From: Neotamlana nanhaiensis
Lineage (GTDB): Bacteria > Bacteroidota > Bacteroidia > Flavobacteriales > Flavobacteriaceae
Assembly (NCBI RefSeq): GCF_000943555.1
Contig: NZ_JTDV01000013.1
Location: 1-64,000, forward strand
Direction: 5' to 3'
DNA: 64,000 bases
Part shown: positions 1 to 8,900 of the stretch, in pieces
Position numbering within the stretch: position 1 is the stretch's first letter
Layout of the letters: every line of letters starts with the position of its first letter
The notes under the pieces: model-generated
What the model saw: only the letters and a program-made list of their open reading frames with translations
What the model was told of the DNA's origin: nothing
The model's database searches: none
Position numbers and translations under genes: made by a program

Positions 1-1
1 A

Positions 2-679
2 GTTTTTGTAACTATTACACCTTATAATGCAGATGGCGATGCTACGGGTTGTTCGGAAGAAAGTTTTACCACAGAAACTCTTCCAACACCACCAAACTGT
101 ACGAGTTTAATAAATCCGCTTAACGGCGCTACTGATGTTTTAATTACTACGGATTTATCTTGGAATACCGTTACCAACTCCACAGGTTATCGTTTAACCG
201 TTGGAACGACTTCTAGCGGAAATGATATTTTAGACAATGTTGATGTTGGTGATGTTTCAACTTATGATTTCGCTTCAGATTTAACTGAAAACACCGAAAT
301 TTTTGTAACCATTACAGCATACAATACAGATGGTGATGCTACGGGGTGTTCGGAAGAAAGTTTTACCACAGAAACACTTCCAACACCACCAAACTGTACG
401 AGTTTAACAAATCCAGTTAACGGCGCTACTGATGTTGCAATTACTACGGATTTATCTTGGAATACCGTTACCGATGCTTCAGGATATCGTTTAACCGTTG
501 GAACAACTTTTGGAGGCAATGATATTTTAGACAATGTTGATGTGGGTGACATTTCAACTTATGATTTAGCTTCAGATTTACCTGAAAACACGGAGATTTT
601 TGTAACCATTACGCCATATAATGTAGATGGTGACGCGACAGGTTGTTCGGAAGAAAGTTTCATCACAGAAACGCTTCCT
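2..679 (+). repeat. 297-bp in-frame tandem repeats
   Basis: The same sequence recurs with a period of 297 bp: the GTTCGGAAGA segment starts at 51, 348 and 645. Copies are nearly identical at the DNA level, including synonymous positions, which suggests recent duplication or gene conversion. The array probably continues to the left of the window. Confidence 0.9.
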
Positions 680-982
680 ATTCCGTTAGCAGAATCTAAA
701 TATGGCTTTTCTCCAAACGGCGATGGCATCAATGATTTTTGGGAAATTGTTGGTATAGAAAACAGTCCAAATAACACCGTAAATATTTATAACCGATGGG
801 GCGATTTAGTATTTACTATTTCCAATTACAATAATACGAGCAACGTGTTTAAAGGTGTTGCCAATCGCATGAGTAAATCAGGAGCGGGCAATTTACCAAG
901 TGGCACCTACTTTTTTGATATCAAAATTTCGGGAACACATAACTTAAAAAAATTAAAAGGATTTGTAGTTATTAAGCGCTAA
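2..982 (+). CDS. Secreted repeat protein with T9SS type B sorting domain (3' part)
   Basis: The frame is open from the left edge, so the N-terminus is missing; 326 residues are visible. They hold two complete and one partial copy of a 99-residue beta-rich, fibronectin III-like repeat (NPxNGATDV, DLSWNTVT, GYRLTVGTT, DGDATGCSEE). From about residue 228 comes a gliding-motility-associated C-terminal domain with FSPNGDGINDFW, YNRWGDLVF and SGTYFFDI. That domain is the type B signal for export and surface attachment by the type IX secretion system. The stop lies 4 nt before a PorP/SprF gene, the usual partner of such proteins. A surface adhesin is likely; the ligand is unknown. Confidence 0.9.
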   Translation, partial: VFVTITPYNADGDATGCSEESFTTETLPTPPNCTSLINPLNGATDVLITTDLSWNTVTNSTGYRLTVGTTSSGNDILDNVDVGDVSTYDFASDLTENTEIFVTITAYNTDGDATGCSEESFTTETLPTPPNCTSLTNPVNGATDVAITTDLSWNTVTDASGYRLTVGTTFGGNDILDNVDVGDISTYDLASDLPENTEIFVTITPYNVDGDATGCSEESFITETLPIPLAESKYGFSPNGDGINDFWEIVGIENSPNNTVNIYNRWGDLVFTISNYNNTSNVFKGVANRMSKSGAGNLPSGTYFFDIKISGTHNLKKLKGFVVIKR

Positions 983-986
983 TACA

Positions 987-1910
987 ATGAGACATATTAA
1001 AAATATAAAAACTTTATTTACAATAGCGTTTGTTTGTATTTTTACAAACCTTAACGCCCAACAGAGTCCGTTATTTTCAGAATATAATTACAATCCGTTT
1101 ATTATAAATAGCGCCTATGCTGGTCTTGGCGGAAGTACGGAAATTGTCTTAGGAAACAACGGCTTTTTTAATGATTTTGATGGTAGCCCACGAACACTGT
1201 CGCTTAGTGGTCATGGTAATTTAAACAATGAAAAATTAGCCATTGGAGGCGGCATTGTTAGAGATGAAATTGGAGTCACTAAATCTACAAGCGTTTTTGC
1301 TGCGTTTTCGTATAAAATATTCTTCGATTTTAGAAACGATCGTCCGTATTGGCAGCATTACACCCAAAACGTTTTGTCGTTTGGGTTAACGGCAGGTTTG
1401 CAACAATTTCAGGACAATTTAACCGAACTTAACATACTAAACGACCCTAGTTTTGCTGAAGATGTTAACGCCAGCATACCTACTATTGGTTTAAGCTTTT
1501 TATACAACCATGCGTCGTTTTATGTTGGTATTTCTGCTCCAAACATTATGGGCGATAAATTGGCTAGCGAACAAAATATTCGACTTTCAAGTCCGGCTTA
1601 CGGTTATTTAGGTTATCGCTTTTTTAGCAACAAATACGATAACATCATGATAAAACCCAACATACTTATTAAGTACGAAAAGGGTGCGCCAATACAAATC
1701 GATTTTAATGTTGCTGTTAGTGTTAAAAACAAGTTTGAAGTTGGTGGTGGTTACAGAACATCATCAAGCTTTAATTTGTTAGCGGGTCTTTATCTTGGCA
1801 AACATTTACGCTTTATTTACAATTACAATATAGCTACAAATAATTCGCCTTTAGGTAATAGCCACGGCATTAGTTTAAACCTGAAATTTGGAGAAGGTTA
1901 CAGCTTGTAA
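987..1910 (+). CDS. PorP/SprF family type IX secretion membrane protein
   Basis: A 307-residue protein with an N-terminal signal peptide ending near LNAQQSPLFSEY. The family hallmark QxSPLFSEYNYNPFIINSAYAG follows, and the rest is a chain of beta strands ending in a short hydrophobic strand, as in an outer-membrane barrel. PorP/SprF proteins are needed for secretion or anchoring of one cognate type B sorted protein (SprF with SprB is the model). The gene starts 4 nt after the repeat protein above, so the two are probably co-transcribed and work as a pair. The family call is firm; the partner assignment is inferred from adjacency. Confidence 0.9.
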   Translation: MRHIKNIKTLFTIAFVCIFTNLNAQQSPLFSEYNYNPFIINSAYAGLGGSTEIVLGNNGFFNDFDGSPRTLSLSGHGNLNNEKLAIGGGIVRDEIGVTKSTSVFAAFSYKIFFDFRNDRPYWQHYTQNVLSFGLTAGLQQFQDNLTELNILNDPSFAEDVNASIPTIGLSFLYNHASFYVGISAPNIMGDKLASEQNIRLSSPAYGYLGYRFFSNKYDNIMIKPNILIKYEKGAPIQIDFNVAVSVKNKFEVGGGYRTSSSFNLLAGLYLGKHLRFIYNYNIATNNSPLGNSHGISLNLKFGEGYSL

Positions 1911-1945
1911 ATTGTTTTTTCTTATCAACGGTTAAGCATTTAAAA

Positions 1946-1986
1946 AAACCTTCAAGATTTACTAATTAAATATTCCTTGAAGGTTT
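1946..1986 (-). terminator. Hairpin terminator
   Basis: Perfect 11-bp stem (AAACCTTCAAG at 1946-1956 with CTTGAAGGTTT at 1976-1986). The A-run just left of it becomes a U-run for minus-strand transcripts. It sits downstream of the minus-strand lipoprotein gene and could also stop plus-strand transcription from the PorP/SprF gene. Confidence 0.6.
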
Positions 1987-2002
1987 AAGATATAAGTTGA
2001 GA

Positions 2003-2655
2003 TTGACGGTCTCGGCTATGATTTCGTTGGGGAAAAATCCGCAGGATTCTTTCCGCCGTAGTCGAAAGATAGCAAAATTGTGGTGAATTCCGATTAGGAA
2101 TTCAACCGCAATGAATTATAGCAATTGTTGTGCATAGTTTTTAATTCACAATTAGTTTGTCCGAAATCATTATTCCACTATATCCTGCATTTTGGTGTTT
2201 CAATGAAAGTTCATTTTTTATTAAAGGTTTGAATAGTAAGTTTGTCGTATCACTCACAATATCTATTTCAAACCTATAAGCTCCAAAATCTCCTTTTTCC
2301 GTTTTTAAAGTAATCGGATTTTTAATTTCATAACCCTGTTTTGATTCATCTCTTTCCGTTCCAAACAGTAAATAGTCGTCTCTAACATCAGGAACAAAAA
2401 CAAATTCTCCGTAATATTTCGTTCCTTTTTTTACTTGACTGCCATTAATCGGATAATGCTTAATCTTTACATTATCAAACACATATTTGTTTTCATACTT
2501 TTTCAGTTCCGATTTAAGACTATCGTTTTGAGTTTGTAAGTGGTCAATTTGGGTTTGCAATTCAGTTTGATTTCCACAACTCGAAATTGCAAATAGTAGT
2601 ATCAAAATATAAACTTTTTTCATTCAGTTTTGGGTTTGGGTAAATTATACACAAC
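2003..2655. mobile_element. Possible single-gene cassette with inverted 13-mers
   Basis: The lipoprotein gene at 2141-2623 is bracketed by inverted copies of a 13-mer: GTTGTGCATAGTT at 2127-2139, and AATTATACACAAC at 2643-2655 (11 of 13 match after reverse complementing). To the left, 2003-2126 is a non-coding structured tract with an 8-bp hairpin (TGAATTCC / GGAATTCA, loop GATTA). The right edge ends 9 nt from the tas stop codon. From memory, similar GTTGTGTATAA-bounded single-gene units occur in flavobacterial genomes. No recombinase is present here and the attC resemblance is only loose, so the call is tentative. Confidence 0.35.
2141..2623 (-). CDS. Putative lipoprotein with coiled coil
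   Basis: 160 residues. A lipoprotein signal peptide (LLFAISSC, Cys16) is followed by a short heptad-rich coiled coil (LQTQIDHLQTQNDSLKSEL) and a beta-rich domain of about 115 residues that I do not recognise. It is probably anchored in an outer envelope membrane. The gene is isolated between two plus-strand and minus-strand housekeeping-type neighbours and is framed by inverted 13-mers, so it may have arrived as a mobile cassette. No function is proposed. Confidence 0.75.
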   Translation of the reverse strand: MKKVYILILLFAISSCGNQTELQTQIDHLQTQNDSLKSELKKYENKYVFDNVKIKHYPINGSQVKKGTKYYGEFVFVPDVRDDYLLFGTERDESKQGYEIKNPITLKTEKGDFGAYRFEIDIVSDTTNLLFKPLIKNELSLKHQNAGYSGIMISDKLIVN

Positions 2656-2663
2656 TTGTTTTA

Positions 2664-3704
2664 TTAAGGTGCCGGATTAGGTATTTCGGCATTTACAGCA
2701 TCAATGTCTTCTAAAATAGCATCGCTTAAAGTTACATTTATACTCGCTATATTTTCTTTTAACTGATTCATTTTGGTGGCACCAATAATGTTGCTCGTTA
2801 CAAATGGTTGCTGTGTCACAAATGCTAAACTCATTTGTGCAAGAGTTAAACCATTATCTTCAGCAATTTTTAAATATTTTTGAGTTGCCATGGTAGACTG
2901 TGCGCTACTGTAACGTGCAAATCTTGGGAATAATTTTAAACGCGCATCATCTTCGGCTACACCTTTTATGTATTTACCAGAAAGCACACCAAACGCCATT
3001 GGCGAATAGGCTAACAGCCCGATATTTTCTCGAATAGAAACTTCGGCATTATCACCCTCAAAAGTTCGGTTTAATAACGAATACGGATTTTGCGTGGTTA
3101 TCATTCGCGGTAAATCGTGGGTTTTGTGCTCTTGTAAAAAACGCATCATGCCCCAAGCTTTTTCGTTACTTAAGCCTACATGCCTAATTTTACCAGCTTT
3201 AATTTGTTTATCAAGCGCTTGTAAAACTTCATAAAAGTTTTCTTGCCATTCGTCACTTGGGTCGTGCTTGTAATTACGTACGCCAAAAGTGTTTGTTAAA
3301 CGTTCTGGCCAGTGAATTTGATATAAATCGATATAATCGGTTTGAAGGCGTTTTAATTCTTTATTTACAGCTTCTTCAATCGACGCTTCGTTTAATCCGC
3401 CGCTTCTTATATGCGCCGTATAATCGCTTATTCTACCAACAATTTTGCTGGCAATAACAACTTGGTCTCTGTTGCCTGTTTTTTTAAGCCATGTTCCAAT
3501 AATTTTACTGGTTGCACCTTGATGTTCTGGACTTGCAGGAACGGGATACATTTCGGCTGTGTCTATAAAATTAACACCTTGGTCGAGCGCGTAACTAAGT
3601 TGCTCATGGCCTTCGGCTTCGGTGTTTTGGTTACCAAATGTCATGGTACCTAAACAAATTTTACTAACTTTTATATTGGTATTTGGTAGGTTTGTGTATT
3701 TCAT
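2664..3704 (-). CDS. tas: Aldo/keto reductase, Tas family
   Basis: 346 residues from the ATG at 3704. NADP(H)-dependent aldo/keto reductase closely resembling Escherichia coli Tas in its opening (LGTMTFG, then AEMYPVP). The catalytic tetrad is visible as Asp and Tyr in FIDTAEMY, Lys in IASKIVG and His in QIHWPER. The physiological substrate is not known from sequence. An upstream in-frame ATG at 3797 would add 31 residues, but these include LNQVQHD, a translation typical of the dispersed repeat at 3716-3742. The alignment to Tas begins at MKYTNLP, so the shorter start is preferred. Confidence 0.92.
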   Translation of the reverse strand: MKYTNLPNTNIKVSKICLGTMTFGNQNTEAEGHEQLSYALDQGVNFIDTAEMYPVPASPEHQGATSKIIGTWLKKTGNRDQVVIASKIVGRISDYTAHIRSGGLNEASIEEAVNKELKRLQTDYIDLYQIHWPERLTNTFGVRNYKHDPSDEWQENFYEVLQALDKQIKAGKIRHVGLSNEKAWGMMRFLQEHKTHDLPRMITTQNPYSLLNRTFEGDNAEVSIRENIGLLAYSPMAFGVLSGKYIKGVAEDDARLKLFPRFARYSSAQSTMATQKYLKIAEDNGLTLAQMSLAFVTQQPFVTSNIIGATKMNQLKENIASINVTLSDAILEDIDAVNAEIPNPAP

Positions 3705-3715
3705 TTTACTCCTTT

Positions 3716-3742
3716 TGTCATGCTGAACTTGATTCAGCATCT
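3716..3742. repeat. Dispersed palindrome (CTGAACTTGATTCAG type)
   Basis: Short imperfect palindrome TGCTGAACTTGATTCAGCA lying directly upstream of the tas start. Related copies are at 46217-46313 and 46842-46905. This class is widely dispersed in Bacteroidota intergenic DNA. Confidence 0.7.
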
Positions 3743-3831
3743 TATTATTGAAACTTTTAATTGCTAATGGATTCCGTTTTGTAATGTGGAATAACAATTT
3801 TTACTGTTATTACTAAACGATAAAGATAAAA

Positions 3832-3864
3832 AAACCTTTCAGTTGATTTTTAACTGAAAGGTTT
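3832..3864 (-). terminator. Hairpin terminator
   Basis: Perfect 13-bp stem AAACCTTTCAGTT (3832-3844) / AACTGAAAGGTTT (3852-3864), preceded on the plus strand by an A-run that gives a U-run on minus-strand transcripts. It lies downstream of the OmpA-family gene, with the structured repeat at 3883-3966 in between. Confidence 0.7.
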
Positions 3865-3882
3865 AAAACTGTGTTAAGGTTT

Positions 3883-3966
3883 GCGTTAGGGATTGCAGCG
3901 GCATCCTTTTTTGTGCATAAGGGCACAAAAAAGATATAGCGTAAAGCCCGACCCTTGTGGTAACGC
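3883..3966. repeat. GCGTTAGGG...TAACGC structured repeat, copy 1
   Basis: 84-nt element with complementary ends (GCGTTA / TAACGC) and a perfect 11-bp internal stem (CTTTTTTGTGC / GCACAAAAAAG). A second copy is at 56335-56413. It lies 10 nt after the OmpA gene stop, so it would be in that mRNA's 3' UTR. From memory this element is frequent in Flavobacteriia; its role is unknown. Confidence 0.8.
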
Positions 3967-3976
3967 ACTTATTATT

Positions 3977-4933
3977 TTATTCGTTTAATAGCTGCGAAAG
4001 TTCGTCTAATTTTGGTGTTAAAATCACCTCAATTCTACGGTTTTTTGCTCTACCTTCTGGTGTGCTGTTTGTAGCTACTGGAGCAAATTCTCCACGACCA
4101 GCTGCGGTTAAATTTTCTGGAGTTATTTGCGGATTTTCGCGTAAAATATTTACAATAGCAGTGGCGCGTTTGGTAGATAAATCCCAATTGGTTGTTAATG
4201 GTCCGTTACCAGAATAGGGTACATTATCGGTATGGCCTTCAATTAAAACGGCAATATCTGGGTTTTCGCCTAAAACGTTTCCTAATTGCTGTACAGCACG
4301 ACGTCCTTCGGTACCAACGGCCCAACTTCCAGAACTGAAAAGTAGTTTATTCTCCATTGAAACGTATACTTTGCCATCACGTTGTTCTACGGTTAAACCT
4401 TTACCTTCAAAATCGGTTAAAGCATGTGAAATAGCATCTTTAAGCGCACTCATGGCAGCATCTTTATCGGCAATAACTTTTTCTAATTCTGCTACGCGGT
4501 TAGAACGTTCGGCTAAGGCATTTTTAAGATTTTCTAAACGAGCGCTTTCTGCTGCAAGTGCATCTTCTTTGGCTTCTAGTTGCGCTAAAAGTTCTCTGTT
4601 TTTTTCTGAGTTTTTAGCAATGGCTGCCGAACTGTTTTTTTCTAAGGCTTCGTAAGAGGCTTTTAAGGCATCTAAGTTAGCTTTGGTTGCGGCGTAATCG
4701 GCTCTTAATTGGTCGCGTTCGGTTACGGCTTCGTTATAGGCTTTTTTTAGTTGCTTTAATTCGTTTTCGGCCATATTTCTGGCGCTTTCTAGCATTTCGT
4801 TATTGGTAGACAGGTCGCGGTTTTCTTTTTTTAAGGTGTTGTATTTGTCTTCCAGTTCTTTATAAATTTTTGGCGAAACACATGCGGTTAAAACTACCGC
4901 TATAAGTAACAAAATGGAGATTTTTTTAAGCAT
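3977..4933 (-). CDS. OmpA family lipoprotein with coiled coil
   Basis: 318 residues. A lipoprotein signal (LLIAVVLTAC, Cys18) is followed by a long Ala/Glu/Lys-rich coiled coil at roughly residues 25-160. The C-terminal OmpA/MotB peptidoglycan-binding domain is at about 190-310 (IEGHTDNVPY, WDLSTKRA, GRGEFAPVA, NRRIEVIL). It probably tethers an outer membrane to the cell wall. The gene starts 30 nt after the exonuclease III gene on the same strand and may share its transcript. Confidence 0.9.
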   Translation of the reverse strand: MLKKISILLLIAVVLTACVSPKIYKELEDKYNTLKKENRDLSTNNEMLESARNMAENELKQLKKAYNEAVTERDQLRADYAATKANLDALKASYEALEKNSSAAIAKNSEKNRELLAQLEAKEDALAAESARLENLKNALAERSNRVAELEKVIADKDAAMSALKDAISHALTDFEGKGLTVEQRDGKVYVSMENKLLFSSGSWAVGTEGRRAVQQLGNVLGENPDIAVLIEGHTDNVPYSGNGPLTTNWDLSTKRATAIVNILRENPQITPENLTAAGRGEFAPVATNSTPEGRAKNRRIEVILTPKLDELSQLLNE

Positions 4934-4963
4934 GTAAATTAAAATTAAGTTGATTTGAATTGT

Positions 4964-5725
4964 TTATTGGTTTATTTCTACTAAAATAGGGCAGTGGTCG
5001 CTATGCACTGCATCTGTGAGTATAACGGCTCTTTTTATATTTTCTTGTAAGGGTTGTGAAACCATGGCATAATCTAAACGCCAACCTTTGTTGTTAGCAC
5101 GAGCATTGGCGCGGTAACTCCACCAGCTAAATTCTTGTTTTTTGGGGTTTAAAAAGCGATACGAATCTATAAATCCGTTATCAATAAAGTTACCTAGCCA
5201 TTCGCGTTCTTCGGGTAAAAACCCTGAAACACCTTTCATTTTTGGGTTGTGAATATCTATTTCTTCGTGACAAATGTTGTAATCGCCACAAATTATTAGG
5301 TTTGGTACGCTTTGTTTTAAGTTGTTAATGTAGTCTTGAAACATATCCATGTATTCAAATTTATGGCTTAATCGTGCATCGTTAGTTCCCGATGGTAAAT
5401 ACAAACTCATAACCGAACATTTATCAAAATCGGCACGCAGGTTTCTACCTTCGAAGTCCATTGACTCAATTCCCGTGCCATACTCAACATGTTTAGGTTC
5501 AATTTTACTTAAAATAGCAACACCACTATAGCCTTTTTTTTGTGCACTAAACCAATATTGGTATTTGTAGCCAGCATTGGTAAACACATCTAAATCGAGT
5601 TGTTCTTTAAGAGCTTTAATTTCTTGTATGCAAATAACATCGGGGTTTGCAGCTTCTAACCAGGTTATAAAACCTTTGTTTAATGCAGCGCGAATACCGT
5701 TAACGTTATAGGAAATAATTTTCAT
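4964..5725 (-). CDS. xth: Exodeoxyribonuclease III
   Basis: 253 residues, the usual length. AP-endonuclease/exonuclease III of base excision repair, cytoplasmic. Hallmarks in order: NVNGIRAA (Asn7), IQEIKA (metal-binding Glu), YLPSG, GDYNICHEEID, RLDYAMVS and the C-terminal SDHCPI catalytic His. It starts at the ATG at 5725 with no signal peptide, unlike the two exported relatives at 39.8 and 45.1 kb. A 16-nt perfect palindrome (CCAAATTAAAATTTGG, 5748-5763) lies 23 nt upstream and could be an operator, although this is unproven. Confidence 0.95.
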   Translation of the reverse strand: MKIISYNVNGIRAALNKGFITWLEAANPDVICIQEIKALKEQLDLDVFTNAGYKYQYWFSAQKKGYSGVAILSKIEPKHVEYGTGIESMDFEGRNLRADFDKCSVMSLYLPSGTNDARLSHKFEYMDMFQDYINNLKQSVPNLIICGDYNICHEEIDIHNPKMKGVSGFLPEEREWLGNFIDNGFIDSYRFLNPKKQEFSWWSYRANARANNKGWRLDYAMVSQPLQENIKRAVILTDAVHSDHCPILVEINQ

Positions 5726-5976
5726 AATTGTGGTGTTTGTAAAACCTCCAAATTAAAATTTGGCGTTTTATTTTAATAAGTTTAATGTTTCAGCTAAAAT
5801 AAATAATACGTTACTTTTACACTATTAAATTTAAAGAGATTTTAAAGTTTTTTTCTGGTTGTAATTTGAAAGGGTTTTTTCTATTTGTTTAAATTATAGA
5901 GGTTTAAGAGGGTTTTTGATGTTTTCAAAATGAAGGGAAACAAAATAATTTAATCTATTTTTAGTTTAAGTAACAA

Positions 5977-8900
5977 ATGAAATTAACTGTTGCTATTTTG
6001 ATGTTTTTCTTAGGGTTTTGCGCACTTGCGCAGAATAACACCTCAAATTACAGAGTTAAAAAAGTTGCTGTTAAAGATACCATTGTAATTGATTGCGTTA
6101 GTTTAAATTCCAATTACTTTTTTATAAAAACAAAAACTGAGGTTTTGTTAGATAGTTCGATGTATTCGGTTAATTTTCCGAAGGCCATTTTAACTTTTAA
6201 ACAACCTATTGAAACCGATTCGGTTATTATTGAGTATTTAAAGTTTCCAGAATTTTTAACCAAAACCTATCAGCAACTCGACGAAAGTATTATTGTTGAG
6301 AATAGCAATGCTCAAAATCAACTCTATAAATTTACCCAAAGTAATAGCGAGAATACTTTTGTACCTTTTAATGGTTTAAATACATCGGGAAGTATTGCTC
6401 GTGGCGTTACGGTAGGGAATAACCAAAATTCGGTATTAAATAGCGAGTTAGATTTACAAATTACAGGTAAATTAAACGATAAAGTATCGCTGCGAGCCTC
6501 TATTCAAGATGCTAATGTGCCTTTGCAAGAAAGTGGTTACAGCCAGCGTTTAGATGAGTTCGATCAAGTATTTATTGAGTTGTTTAGCGAGCGTTGGCGC
6601 GTACGTGCAGGCGATATCGATTTGGTAAATAACAACTCGTATTTTGCCAATTTTTCTAAACGTGTACAGGGTTTAAATCTTAATGTTGATTTAGGTGAAA
6701 CCGACAACCAAACAAATATTTTTGCAGCAGGAGCTATTGTTCGAGGGCAATTTACAACAAGTCAATTTGTGGCACAAGAAGGCAACCAAGGGCCTTATAA
6801 ATTGCAAGGGCAAAATGGCGAATTGTATGTTTTGGTGGTGTCGGGTAGTGAAACGGTTTATGTAAATGGTATAGCGCTTAAACGTGGCGAAAGCGAAGAT
6901 TATATTATCGATTATAACGCCGGAGAAATTACGTTTAACGCAACGTTTCCTATAACTTCCGAAATGCGTATAACGGTCGATTACCAATTTAGCGATCGTA
7001 ATTATTCCCGATTTGTGGCCTACGGAGGAAGCAATTATGCCAGTGAAAAGTTACAAATAGGCGTTTCGGTGTATTCTGAAAACGATTCTAAAAATCAGCC
7101 TTTACAGCAAAATTTATCTGAAGAACAAGTCGCTAATTTAGCTAATGCTGGCGATGATGCTAGTTTAATGGTGGCTCCATCTGAAACACAACAAGAATAC
7201 GACGAAAACCGAATTTTATACACAAAAAACCTTATTGATGGTAACGAAGCTTTTGTGTTTTCTACCAACCCTGAGGACGAACTGTATTTAGTAACTTTTA
7301 GTTATGTTGGTGAAAATCAAGGCGATTATGTTTTAAGTAACAGTAATGCGATTAATAATATTTACGAATATGTGGGCGAAAATTTAGGCGGTTATGCGCC
7401 AATTACACAGCTTGTAGCGCCTACAAAATTACAAATAGCTGTTGTAAATGGTAGTTATAAACCAACTGAAAATACCCAAGTTAATTTTGAAGCTTCAGTA
7501 AGTAAAAACGATTTAAATTTATTTTCTGATGTAAATGATGATGATAATAATGGTTTTGCCGGAAAGTTAGCCATAAACCAAGCTATCGTTAAAAAAGACA
7601 GTATTTACAGTGTGAATGCTTTTATTGATGCTGATTATATTTCGAGTAATTTTAGAAATATTGAAGGGTTATACACACCAGAATTTAATCGGGACTGGAA
7701 TTTAGATGTTAATAACATTACAGGCATTGGTTTTGGGTTAGGAAACCAAACCTTAATGAATGCTGGCGCTAATATGTTGCATAATAAACATGGTGTGGCA
7801 AATTATAAATTTCAACATTTAAATTTTTCAAACGGATTTAACGGAAACAGGCACGTATTTAATGCGCAGTTTAGGTTTAATAGATTTTTGGTGGTTTCAA
7901 ATTCAAGTTATTTAAATTCAAGTTCAGCCTCAAACGAATCGAAGTTTCTGCGTTCGTACAATCAACTTATTTATAATATGAAAAAAAGTTGGTTAGGTAC
8001 AAAATATGCCATTGAAGATAACCAACAACGCGAGCAAGCTACACAAAATTTAACCGATTTAAGTCAGCGATTTAAATCGTACAATGTCTATTTTGGGGTA
8101 GGAGATAGTACTAAGGTTTTTGCTGAAATAGGTTATAAACATCGCGTAAACGATAGCATTAAAAATAATAGTTTACAGCGTGTAAATGCTTCGAATACCT
8201 ATTATTTAAAATCTAAACTTATACAGAATAAAACCACCAATTTATTATTATTTGCTAATTACCGAAAACTAAATTATGATGATGAAGCTTTTGAAGATGA
8301 ACAATCGGTAAACTCACGCATGCAGTTTAGTCAACATTTTTTTAAGCAAATAGCTCAATTAAACCTGAATTACGAAACTAACTCTGGGCGTTTACCACAA
8401 CAAGATTTCACCTATGTTGAAGTAGAACCCGGACAAGGAAGCTATGCATGGATTGATTATAATAACAACGGCATACAAGAACTCGAAGAATTTGAAGTGG
8501 CACCATTTACCGATCAAGGTACTTACATTCGAGTGCTTTTACCAAATCAAGTTTATATTAAAACTCACCAAAATAAGTTTAGTGGAACGCTGTCGTTAAA
8601 TCCAGCAACTTGGGCGGTTAGTGAAAATAAGCTGAGTAAGTTTTTGTCACATTTTTACAATCAAACTAGTTATTTAATCGATAGAAAAAATAGACGCGTA
8701 GGAGATACATTTAATTTGAATCCTTTTAAAAAAGACGAAGAAAACCAATTGGGATTACAGCTAAATTTTAGAAATGTGTTCTTTTTTAATCGTGGTAAAC
8801 AGTGTTATACCACCTCGTACACGTTTTTAGATAATACCACGCAAAGTTATCTGTCGGTTGGTTCGTTGGCAAGTAGGTTGCGAAGTCATCAATTAAATTT

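Noticed and set aside
2003-2139. True integron attC site
   Set aside because: No integron integrase in the window and the expected long attC folding pattern is not convincing; kept only as cassette-like.
5726-5976. Gap before the large barrel gene as a possible small RNA
   Set aside because: AT-rich with one short palindrome; no promoter-terminator pair that would define an RNA.
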